6,148 nt of DNA from Clostridia bacterium. GTDB taxonomy: Bacteria; Bacillota_A; Clostridia; Christensenellales; Aristaeellaceae. The notes beneath the pieces were generated by a model. It was not told where the DNA came from, made no database searches, and saw nothing but the letters and a program-made list of their open reading frames with translations. The position numbers were made by a program, and so were the translations under genes. This document shows positions 1 to 5,112 of the stretch, piece by piece. The stretch covers positions 1 to 6,148 of the forward strand of contig JAFUPT010000163.1 in the NCBI GenBank assembly GCA_017481065.1, read 5' to 3'. Position 1 is the stretch's first letter. Each line of letters starts with the position of its first letter.

Positions 1-296
1 AAATAATCGCCCAGGGACCAGTTGCCCAGCATTTCAAAGAAGGTCAAGTGGGAAGGATCGCCCACATCGTCAATATCGCCGGTGCGGATGCACTTCTGCA
101 CATCCGTCAGGCGGGTGCCGGCAGGATGCTTCTGGCCCAGCAGATAGGGCCCCAGGGGCTGCATGCCCGCGGTGGTAAAGAGTACGGTGGGGTCATTCTC
201 CGGGATGACGGAGGCGGACTGAATCCGGTGATGGCCCTTGGATTCCATGAAAGACTGGAACTTTTCGCGCAGCTGCGCGGCGGTGATCTGCTGCAT
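1..296 (-). CDS. alaS: Alanyl-tRNA synthetase, N-terminal part (cut by window edge)
   Basis: The enzyme charges tRNA-Ala with alanine in the cytoplasm, using ATP. Only residues 1-98 are present; the gene runs off the left edge. Reading from the ATG at 296 gives a class II aminoacylation core start: [18 protein letters not shown] (19-36), [18 protein letters not shown] (38-55), [13 protein letters not shown] (67-79) and the very conserved [14 protein letters not shown] (86-99). R71 matches the family's ATP-binding arginine of motif 2. The variant reads [13 protein letters not shown]...[13 protein letters not shown], with a shorter loop between the arginine and FFEMLGN than in E. coli-type enzymes. 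The start is set by AAGGGAG 9 bases upstream and by a near-consensus promoter. The predicted leader is only about 50 bases, so a T-box element is not expected. The identity is secure. Whether this is the cell's only AlaRS or a second copy cannot be told here. Confidence 0.96.
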   Translation of the reverse strand, partial: MQQITAAQLREKFQSFMESKGHHRIQSASVIPENDPTVLFTTAGMQPLGPYLLGQKHPAGTRLTDVQKCIRTGDIDDVGDPSHLTFFEMLGNWSLGDY

Positions 297-305
297 ATCA
301 GGTAT

Positions 306-312
306 CTCCCTT
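306..312 (-). promoter_or_regulatory. Ribosome binding site of alaS
   Basis: AAGGGAG on the minus strand lies 9 bases before the ATG at 296 and supports that start codon. Confidence 0.75.
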
Positions 313-353
313 CATATCGCAAACAATCAAAATTGCTGGAATTCGCAACGTTT

Positions 354-382
354 ATTATAACATCCCATGCGCGTAAATGCAA
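354..382 (-). promoter_or_regulatory. Sigma-A type promoter of alaS
   Basis: On the minus strand TTGCAT (377-382) is separated by exactly 17 bases from a perfect TATAAT (354-359). Transcription should start near 347, giving a leader of about 50 bases before the alaS ATG at 296. It lies in the gap after the stop of the SH3b gene, so alaS appears to have its own transcript. Confidence 0.85.
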
Positions 383-423
383 GGGAAACAAAGGCTTCGC
401 CGCCTATTTCCTGTCAGCAGGCC

Positions 424-1308
424 TCAATGCGCCTCCATGCTGAAGAGGCCGTACAGCACGCTGTTATCCGGGTGATCCCCCGGTGTGCCGATATTGCGCG
501 CATAAAAATAGTCATGCCCATCCATGCGGAAGACAGCGCAGCTATCCGTTGCCAGCTCCATCACCCGCATGCTGCCATCATCATATTCCAGTGACAGCGT
601 CGCGCCGAAGGGGCAGCCTGCCATTTTGTAACCCCAGTATTCCGTGCTGTTCAGCATGTCCTGCAGGGATTGCAGCTCCTGCGCCCCCAGCAGCTGCACC
701 ACATCGCTGCCCTTTATCAGTGTGGCGCGGACAAGGCGGCCCTTCATCTCCTCCGGCACGGGCAGGATGGAATTGGCTCCCTGATTTTCCTCCATGCTCA
801 GGCTTTGCAGAGGGATATACCCCGTCACGCCGCAATACTGCACATGGGCCCGCTGCTCCGTCAGGCCCAAAACGGTCACCTCCGTGCCATTGTCCAGCGT
901 AACCATGAGGGTCACGTCCGCACTGTCCGGCTTTTCCAGCAGCCCCTGGCAGTCGGCGAAGGGATTGCTCACCGTGGCCGTGGGCAGCACGGGCTCCACC
1001 ACCACGGTCATCTGCGCCGGATCGGCGAGGTATTCAGTCATCATGTACCCCTCGGTGGAGCCCACCAGCACCCGGGCCCAGCCGTCCCCCGTCCTGCCCA
1101 GCACCTGTACCATCACGCCGTTGAAGTACTTGCCCAGGGACGCTGCCTCGCGGGAGGGCTCGCTGCGCAGGTTGAGACGATCCGCCGGGTCGGGGTTGTT
1201 CACCACGGCCCACTTCCCGGTGGAGAGCGAGCCGGACGCAGGTGTTCCCGCCAGTGCAGAGGAGAAGAGCATAAGCAGGGCCAGCAGAATCAGAATAAAG
1301 CGTTTCAT
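424..1308 (-). CDS. Secreted SH3b-domain protein of unknown function
   Basis: This 294-residue protein is probably exported and may bind the cell wall. Residues 1-20 are a classic signal peptide: KR, then a Leu/Ile-rich core, then SALA before G21. There is no lipobox cysteine. Residues about 34-95 form a bacterial SH3 domain with LNLRSEPS (45-52), GDGW (74-77) and GYMMTEYL (87-94). A more divergent SH3-like stretch follows (about 119-170), ending VTGYIPLQSL. The C-terminal domain (about 190-290) is different: it carries AGCPFGATLSL (230-240) and ELATDSCAVFRMDGHDYFY (251-269), with cysteines C232 and C257 that could pair outside the cell. I see no catalytic motif. The ATG at 1308 is supported by CGGAGG 8 bases upstream. 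It appears to be transcribed alone. It could be a wall-associated or sensory exoprotein. The SH3b call is firm, the role unknown. Confidence 0.85.
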   Translation of the reverse strand: MKRFILILLALLMLFSSALAGTPASGSLSTGKWAVVNNPDPADRLNLRSEPSREAASLGKYFNGVMVQVLGRTGDGWARVLVGSTEGYMMTEYLADPAQMTVVVEPVLPTATVSNPFADCQGLLEKPDSADVTLMVTLDNGTEVTVLGLTEQRAHVQYCGVTGYIPLQSLSMEENQGANSILPVPEEMKGRLVRATLIKGSDVVQLLGAQELQSLQDMLNSTEYWGYKMAGCPFGATLSLEYDDGSMRVMELATDSCAVFRMDGHDYFYARNIGTPGDHPDNSVLYGLFSMEAH

Positions 1309-1329
1309 CAGCGCATCCTCCGTTTTTCG

Positions 1330-1335
1330 ATCATA
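1330..1335 (-). promoter_or_regulatory. Possible -10 box for the SH3b gene
   Basis: TATGAT on the minus strand lies just upstream of the GGAGG site of the SH3b gene and downstream of the hairpin at 1381-1421. No good -35 box is seen at 16-18 bases, so the assignment is weak. Confidence 0.3.
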
Positions 1336-1380
1336 CTACCATGAAAACGATGGAAGGGCATCCTTTTCTTCCCTGACAGA

Positions 1381-1421
1381 CAGAAATCCCGCCCGGTTCA
1401 CGACGCCGGACGGGATTTCTG
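1381..1421 (-). terminator. Long GC-rich hairpin, probable terminator
   Basis: CAGAAATCCCG (1381-1391) pairs perfectly with CGGGATTTCTG (1411-1421). After one C-A mismatch, CCGG (1393-1396) pairs with CCGG (1406-1409), leaving a 9-base loop. On the minus strand the 3' arm ends in ATTTCTGTCTGT, a T-rich but imperfect tail. It lies between the flavodoxin gene and the promoter region of the SH3b gene, so it would insulate the latter. On the plus strand there is no proper T-run. Confidence 0.65.
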
Positions 1422-1453
1422 CTGCTTTCAGGATGACCGTACACCAGGAATTG

Positions 1454-1477
1454 GGAAGAAATCGAAGCAATCTTCGA
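1454..1477 (-). terminator. Short hairpin after the flavodoxin gene, probable terminator
   Basis: TCGAAG (1462-1467) and CTTCGA (1472-1477) form a 6-bp stem with a 4-base loop. On the minus strand it begins 12 bases after the flavodoxin stop codon and is followed by TTTCTTCCC. The stem is short and the T-tract interrupted, so it may be partial, with the larger hairpin at 1381-1421 as a backup. Confidence 0.5.
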
Positions 1478-1489
1478 CAGGAACCCGAA

Positions 1490-1903
1490 TCAGGAATTTT
1501 TCAGCGCCGCACCCAGGCTCTCGCACTCCGCCAACGCATCGCTGTCAGGGCTCTCCTGGCAGATCACGCTGTCGCTCACCAGCTGCGCGCCCGCAGTTAG
1601 GCAATCCTCCTCCCAGGTGCGCATCCACTCGCCGTCGCCCCATCCGTAGGAGCCGAACAGGGCGATCTTCTTGCCGCCCAGGGCAGGCTTGACGGACGCA
1701 AACATGGGTTCAAACTCGCTTTCCTCCAGCTGCTCGGCGCCCATGGAGGGGCAGCCGAAGGCCACCGCATCATAGTTCGCCATCAGATCGGCGGAGAACT
1801 CCGCAGCGGTGAAAATATCCGCCTGCGCGGCGGCAGCCACAGCCTCGGCCATCGCCTGGGTGTTGCCCGTGCCGCTCCAGTAGACCACAGCAGTCTTGCT
1901 CAT
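1490..1903 (-). CDS. Short-chain flavodoxin
   Basis: This small cytoplasmic FMN protein carries low-potential electrons and commonly replaces ferredoxin when iron is scarce. At 137 residues it is the normal length for the clostridial short-chain class. The FMN phosphate loop is SGTGNT (10-15). GCPSMG (50-55) corresponds to the first isoalloxazine loop, with M54 in the contact position. LEESEFEP (59-66) and ALFGSYGWGDGEWM (81-94) are class hallmarks, and W88 should stack on the flavin. Compared with the Clostridium beijerinckii protein as I recall it, the acidic residue after the M-G turn is Ala (A56), which might alter FMN redox tuning. The start is fixed by AAGGAGG with 9 bases to the ATG. 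It appears to be monocistronic: strong promoter and operator-like repeats upstream, two hairpins downstream. The sequence does not show whether its partner is a hydrogenase, a pyruvate:ferredoxin oxidoreductase or another enzyme. Confidence 0.96.
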   Translation of the reverse strand: MSKTAVVYWSGTGNTQAMAEAVAAAAQADIFTAAEFSADLMANYDAVAFGCPSMGAEQLEESEFEPMFASVKPALGGKKIALFGSYGWGDGEWMRTWEEDCLTAGAQLVSDSVICQESPDSDALAECESLGAALKNS

Positions 1904-1912
1904 GAAAAGATT

Positions 1913-1919
1913 CCTCCTT
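1913..1919 (-). promoter_or_regulatory. Ribosome binding site of the flavodoxin gene
   Basis: AAGGAGG on the minus strand, 9 bases before the ATG at 1903. This is a near-perfect Shine-Dalgarno sequence and suggests strong translation. Confidence 0.85.
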
Positions 1920-1923
1920 AGAA

Positions 1924-1986
1924 GTTAGATTATTCTAACCGTTTGGTGTAAACGAAGGTTAGACCAGCAGTTAAACTAATCTAACC
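1924..1986 (-). promoter_or_regulatory. Operator-like GGTTAGA/TCTAACC inverted repeats in the flavodoxin leader
   Basis: Two inverted repeats sit directly after the predicted transcription start. The first has GGTTAGA (1957-1963) and TCTAACC (1980-1986) as outer arms, with the small palindrome AGTTAAACT (1969-1977) between them. The second is GTTAGA (1924-1929), TTAT, TCTAAC (1934-1939). On the minus strand the first site begins GGTTAGATTAGTTTAACT. That resembles the DtxR/IdeR consensus TTAGGTTAGGCTAACCTAA at 13 of 16 aligned positions. A repressor bound at +1 to +30 would block transcription. I infer a metal-responsive (iron) repressor of the DtxR family, which fits a flavodoxin, but the regulator is not in this window. 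Confidence 0.6.
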
Positions 1987-1992
1987 ATTCAT

Positions 1993-2021
1993 ATCTTATC
2001 ATGATTCCAGTTTTCTGTCAA
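1993..2021 (-). promoter_or_regulatory. Extended -10 sigma-A promoter of the flavodoxin gene
   Basis: On the minus strand a perfect TTGACA (2016-2021) is followed after 17 bases by TAAGAT (1993-1998), preceded by TG as in an extended -10 box. Transcription should start near 1986, giving a leader of about 80 bases. The predicted start coincides with the first base of the GGTTAGA repeat array. Confidence 0.85.
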
Positions 2022-2026
2022 TAGGT

Positions 2027-2051
2027 AATTCCGACTTTTTTCATCGGAATT
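2027..2051 (-). terminator. Perfect 8-bp palindrome after the transglutaminase-like gene, possible weak terminator
   Basis: AATTCCGA (2027-2034) and TCGGAATT (2044-2051) form a perfect 8-bp stem with a 9-base A-rich (minus strand) loop, starting directly at the TAA stop of the upstream gene. There is no T-tract after it on the minus strand, so termination may be leaky. It ends only 5 bases from the -35 box of the flavodoxin promoter, so it could also be a protein-binding site. Confidence 0.4.
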
Positions 2052-3425
2052 TTACAGATCCACACACGCCACCAAATCCGCATCGCCATCCACCTGGCGG
2101 CCATTGAAAGCCACCTCTGCGCCTACCAGCTCGATCTCGCCGGACTGGTTGTCGAAGGGATCCACACGGAAATGCTCCACCGGCGGGGTGATGGACTCCT
2201 GATAGCGGCAGTTGGCCACCAGGCGCATGGGATCCAGGTTGCCGAAATAGAACGCATGGCGCTCGCTGCTGCCGTTGCGGTAGGCTCCGCCGCCGAAGGA
2301 GGGATCGCAGAACAGCCATCCCCAGCCGTCGAGGTAGAACTGCGCCCAGTCATGGCTGCCCACATAATCATCATCAATGGACATGCCGCTCTGCCAGCGC
2401 GCGGGAATTCCGCCGATGCGGCAAAGGTTGATGAACAGCAGCGCCTGCAAGCCGCAGTCGCCCTTGAGGTTCACGGCGCAGTATTCGCCATGGTGGTCAA
2501 TCTGGAAATAGTCGCGCATGAAGGAATACTTCACCTTCGTGGTCACGAACTCATAGTACCTCCAGGCCTTCTCCGCCGGAGTCTTTGCGCTCGCGGACAG
2601 CTCCGCTTCCAGGACCCTGAGGTAGGGCGTGAAGCGGATAAACGCGCCCTCCTCCTTGAGATCCGCATCGGACACGGGCGCGGCGGCAGGATACAGCGGC
2701 GCTTCCGGCGCGGGGGCATGCAGCGGATCCGCATAGCGAATGCAGGACACATAGCTGTACTTGATGCGGAACTTGTCCCATTCCTTCATCTCCCGCTGCC
2801 AATAGGCTGTGCGCACAGGGGAATTCTCCGCCGCGACCACATCGGGATCGCCCTCGAGAATCTGAATCTCGCTCTGCTGCGCCGAGGGCGCGGGGATGGG
2901 CAGCCAGGCGCGGTAGGTGCCGGGCACAAAATCCTCCTTGTCCACATAGACGGAGGTCGCCAGGGTGATCCGGCGGCGCAGAACACCCTTTTCCTTGATG
3001 GTCTTGATCATGGGATCCAGCCAGGGGGACTTGCCGTCCACCGCCTTGCCCTGACGGCGCATCATATCGGGGAATTTCGCCAGCGTGCGGTGGAAGCGCA
3101 CGAAATAATGCTTCTCGCCGCCGATATAGATGAAGTCGATCCTGCCCGCTAATTCCAGCGCATCAAACTCCTCGGCAGTGAAATCCGGCACCAGCTCCTG
3201 CATCTTGCCGATAGCCTGCTCCCGCTTCCAGGGGTACTGGGTGGGCAGGCGGCGGATGCGCTCCTTCTCCACCGTCAGGCGGCGGCGCAGGAATTCCGGC
3301 AGCTCCTCCTTCAGGCGCAGGTCGATGGCCTTCACGGCTCCGTCCAGATCGCCCGCCCACTTGCGCTTGAGGATATCCTCCGGCAACGGCGCGGACATGG
3401 TGTCGATGTATCTCTGCTTGCTCAT
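2052..3425 (-). CDS. Cytoplasmic transglutaminase-like (papain-fold) protein
   Basis: This 457-residue protein has a C-terminal transglutaminase-like domain, a fold that includes peptidases and amide-cleaving or cross-linking enzymes. The triad is visible: C324 in LKGDCGLQALLF, H358 in GSHDWAQFYL and D374 in LFCDPSFGGG. The core spans about 285-400. The N-terminal 140 residues are charged and mostly helical-looking (KEELPEFLRRRLTVEKERI). Residues about 150-230 (RRITLATSVYV, YRAWLPIPAP) look like the beta-rich domain that often precedes such cores. No signal peptide or membrane segment is seen, so it is probably cytoplasmic. The open frame extends upstream to 3590, but the ATG at 3425 is chosen: GGAGG lies 8 bases before it, the product starts MSKQRYIDTM, and a promoter overlaps the upstream part. 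Substrate and role are unknown; the triad suggests an active thiol enzyme. Confidence 0.88.
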   Translation of the reverse strand: MSKQRYIDTMSAPLPEDILKRKWAGDLDGAVKAIDLRLKEELPEFLRRRLTVEKERIRRLPTQYPWKREQAIGKMQELVPDFTAEEFDALELAGRIDFIYIGGEKHYFVRFHRTLAKFPDMMRRQGKAVDGKSPWLDPMIKTIKEKGVLRRRITLATSVYVDKEDFVPGTYRAWLPIPAPSAQQSEIQILEGDPDVVAAENSPVRTAYWQREMKEWDKFRIKYSYVSCIRYADPLHAPAPEAPLYPAAAPVSDADLKEEGAFIRFTPYLRVLEAELSASAKTPAEKAWRYYEFVTTKVKYSFMRDYFQIDHHGEYCAVNLKGDCGLQALLFINLCRIGGIPARWQSGMSIDDDYVGSHDWAQFYLDGWGWLFCDPSFGGGAYRNGSSERHAFYFGNLDPMRLVANCRYQESITPPVEHFRVDPFDNQSGEIELVGAEVAFNGRQVDGDADLVACVDL

Positions 3426-3433
3426 CCTTGCTT

Positions 3434-3438
3434 CCTCC
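3434..3438 (-). promoter_or_regulatory. Ribosome binding site fixing the start of the transglutaminase-like gene
   Basis: GGAGG on the minus strand lies 8 bases before the ATG at 3425. It decides the start against the much longer open frame reaching 3590, whose extra residues overlap promoter sequence. Confidence 0.8.
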
Positions 3439-3455
3439 ACGTTCGTGATGGCCCT

Positions 3456-3464
3456 ATTGTAGCA
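3456..3464 (-). promoter_or_regulatory. Extended -10 promoter of the transglutaminase-like gene
   Basis: TGCTACAAT on the minus strand (TACAAT at 3456-3461 preceded by TG) is a good extended -10 box. The -35 position has only weak similarity (TTCCCT at 17 bases), as is common for extended -10 promoters. Start of transcription is expected near 3449, a leader of about 24 bases. Confidence 0.6.
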
Positions 3465-3511
3465 CAAACCCCAGCCCAAGGGAATGATCCGAACAGCAAA
3501 AGTACCATTTC

Positions 3512-3527
3512 TGTTCAAAAACGAACA
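3512..3527. promoter_or_regulatory. Inverted repeat TGTTC-N6-GAACA in the divergent promoter region
   Basis: TGTTC (3512-3516) and GAACA (3523-3527) are separated by AAAAAC, midway between the two divergent promoters. The right arm reads AAAAACGAACATA, which matches 11 of 13 positions of the Bacillus PurBox consensus AWWWCCGAACWWT. A bare CCGAAC also occurs at 3489-3494 in the same orientation. A purine-linked regulator would suit the purine permease, but the match is short and AT-rich, so this is tentative. Confidence 0.3.
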
Positions 3528-3553
3528 TATTTCTCCTTTCCTGCAAAAATATA

Positions 3554-3582
3554 TGGAAAATTTGCGAAAAATATGGTACAAT
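3554..3582 (+). promoter_or_regulatory. Extended -10 promoter of the purine permease gene
   Basis: TGGTACAAT (TACAAT at 3577-3582 preceded by TG at 3574-3575) is an extended -10 box. TGGAAA at 17 bases upstream is a partial -35 match. Transcription should start near 3589, a leader of about 57 bases, which is too short for a purine riboswitch. Confidence 0.65.
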
Positions 3583-3632
3583 AGCGTCACTTTCCGGGAA
3601 TTTTCTCGGATTTTTCAAACTTTTCCTGACAC

Positions 3633-3639
3633 AGGGAGG
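3633..3639 (+). promoter_or_regulatory. Ribosome binding site of the purine permease gene
   Basis: AGGGAGG lies 6 bases before the ATG at 3646 and selects this start over the open frame extending back to 3484, which overlaps the promoter. Confidence 0.85.
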
Positions 3640-3645
3640 CAAACG

Positions 3646-5058
3646 ATGAGCAAGAACACCACGCTCAGCAAGCTGGATCGGCACTTCGGCGTGACCGCCG
3701 CCGGTTCCACCATGCGCACGGAAATCATTGCGGGCTTTACCACCTTCTTCGCCATGGTGTACATCCTGATGGTCAACGCCGGTATGTTCACCGCCGTCGG
3801 CGTGAGTTATGGCGCGATTTACATCTCCACCGCTATCTCTGCCATTGTCGGCACCATGATCATTGGTCTGCTGGCGAATCTCCCCCTGGCGCAGGCCCCC
3901 GGCATGGGACTGAACGCCTTCTTCATCTACACCTGCTGTCTTGGCTTTGGCATGTCCTACGCCAATGCGCTGGTGCTGGTGCTCTTTGACGGTGTGCTGT
4001 TCATCATCCTGACGGCCACCGGCCTTCGCAAGATGATCTTCCAGGCGATTCCCGAGACTGTCCGCGCGGTCATTCCCGCCGGTATCGGCCTGTTCATCGT
4101 CTTCCTGGGCCTGCAGAACGCAGGCATCGTCGCCAAGGACGCCTCTACCGGCGTGACCCTGGGTTCCTTCAATCTCCTCAAGGAAGGCTCCTGGCCGTCC
4201 ATCATGCCCATGGTGGTCACCGTGATCGGCCTTCTGGCCATCGCCATCATGGCCAAGAAGAACCTGAAGGGCTCGGTGCTGCTGGGTATCCTGGGGTCTG
4301 CGCTGCTCTACTATGGGCTGGGCTTTATCACCGTGCCCGGCTTCCATCCCATCATCACCCTTGACAGCCCCTTCACCGCCTTCCAGCAATTCTTCTCCGA
4401 GGCCTTTTTCAAGGTCTTCCTCGAAGGCTTTGACTTTTCCGCCTACATCGCCGCCAACGGCACGACCAACACCATCGTGATTATCGCCACCACCGCCCTG
4501 GCCTTCTGCATGGTGGATATGTTTGACACCATCGGTACCCTCTACGGCGCCGCAGCCCGGGGCAATATGCTCACCGAGGATGGCGAAGTGCCCAACATGG
4601 ACAAGGCCATGCTGGCTGACGCCATCGCCACCACCACCGGCGCGATTTGCGGCACCTCTACCGTGACCACCGTGGTCGAGTCCGCTTCCGGCGTGGCCGA
4701 GGGCGGCAAAACCGGCATGACCTCTTTGGTGACTGCTGTGCTCTTCTTTGCCGCCATGTTCCTCAGCCCCATCGCTCAGTTAGTGCCTACCTGCGCCACT
4801 GCTGCGGCGCTGGTGTATGTGGGCGTGCTGATGATGTCCTGCGTCAGGGAGGTGGACTGGGATGATATTTCCCATGCTGTGCCTTCCTTCCTGACCATGG
4901 CGATGATGCCCTTCACCTACAATATCTCCTACGGCATTGCCTTCGGCCTGATTTCCCATGTGGCGATTTCTATTTTCACCGGCAAGGCCAAGGAAATCAA
5001 GGCTGGCACCTGGGTGATCATGGCGCTGTTCCTGGCGATGATCTTCCTGACCCACTGA
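3646..5058 (+). CDS. AzgA-type (NCS2 superfamily) purine permease
   Basis: This integral membrane transporter takes up purine bases (adenine, guanine or hypoxanthine), probably with protons. At 470 residues it is of normal length, with about 12-14 hydrophobic segments starting near residue 26. AzgA-subfamily signatures are all present: GFTTFFAMVYILMVN (30-44), QAPGMGLNAFF (83-93), MVDMFDTIGTL (289-299), and GTSTVTTVVESASGVAEGG (336-354). D291 in MVDMFD and E345 in VESASG lie in the regions that line the substrate site in the family. The usual N-P after YILxVN is N-A here, a small departure. It is the only plus-strand gene in the window, monocistronic between a divergent promoter region and a shared hairpin terminator. 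The gene could be named pbuG- or pbuO-like, but exact base specificity cannot be read from the sequence. The family call is very secure. Confidence 0.96.
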   Translation: MSKNTTLSKLDRHFGVTAAGSTMRTEIIAGFTTFFAMVYILMVNAGMFTAVGVSYGAIYISTAISAIVGTMIIGLLANLPLAQAPGMGLNAFFIYTCCLGFGMSYANALVLVLFDGVLFIILTATGLRKMIFQAIPETVRAVIPAGIGLFIVFLGLQNAGIVAKDASTGVTLGSFNLLKEGSWPSIMPMVVTVIGLLAIAIMAKKNLKGSVLLGILGSALLYYGLGFITVPGFHPIITLDSPFTAFQQFFSEAFFKVFLEGFDFSAYIAANGTTNTIVIIATTALAFCMVDMFDTIGTLYGAAARGNMLTEDGEVPNMDKAMLADAIATTTGAICGTSTVTTVVESASGVAEGGKTGMTSLVTAVLFFAAMFLSPIAQLVPTCATAAALVYVGVLMMSCVREVDWDDISHAVPSFLTMAMMPFTYNISYGIAFGLISHVAISIFTGKAKEIKAGTWVIMALFLAMIFLTH

Positions 5059-5071
5059 TTTTTTCGCAGCA

Positions 5072-5112
5072 GAAAAGGAGCCCGTCCCGTTTTTCCCGGG
5101 GCAGGCTCCTCT
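5072..5112. terminator. Bidirectional terminator between convergent genes
   Basis: AGGAGCC (5076-5082) pairs with GGCTCCT (5104-5110). The inner stem continues, after a C-A mismatch, with GTCCCG against CGGGGC, including one G-T pair, around a T-rich loop. On the minus strand the 3' arm is followed by TTTTCTGC, directly after the TAA stop of the Cys-rich gene. On the plus strand it is followed by CTTTA, 13 bases after the permease stop. It most likely ends both transcripts, more strongly on the minus strand. Confidence 0.8.

Noticed and set aside
297..353. T-box leader for alaS
   Set aside because: The predicted transcription start near 347 leaves a leader of only about 50 bases, with no T-box sequence or terminator hairpin.
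392..405. Terminator AGGC-GGCGAA-GCCT after the SH3b gene
   Set aside because: Only a 4-bp stem with an interrupted T-tract (TTTGTTT) on the minus strand; too weak to annotate, though some terminator must exist here or transcription reads into alaS.
670..1600. Overlapping plus-strand open frames of 224 and 268 codons
   Set aside because: They are antisense to the SH3b gene, its promoter region and the flavodoxin gene, and have no ribosome binding site or recognisable domain.
2172..3152. Long plus-strand open frame of 326 codons
   Set aside because: It is antisense to the transglutaminase-like gene, whose triad and ribosome site are clear; the product is low-complexity and the long frame follows from GC-rich codon bias.
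3523..3534. LexA (SOS) box at GAACATATTTCT
   Set aside because: Only the GAAC half-site is present; the GTTC half expected after four bases is missing.
3426..3590. N-terminal extension of the transglutaminase-like protein to 512 residues
   Set aside because: The extra residues overlap an extended -10 promoter, lack a ribosome site, and do not resemble coding sequence; the ATG at 3425 has GGAGG at good spacing.
3583..3645. Purine riboswitch before the permease gene
   Set aside because: The leader is about 57 bases, too short for the three-way junction, and I see no paired stems or conserved core.
3454..4389. Long minus-strand open frame of 311 codons
   Set aside because: It is antisense to the purine permease; the product is rich in His, Gln, Asp and Gly, typical of a shadow of a membrane protein gene.
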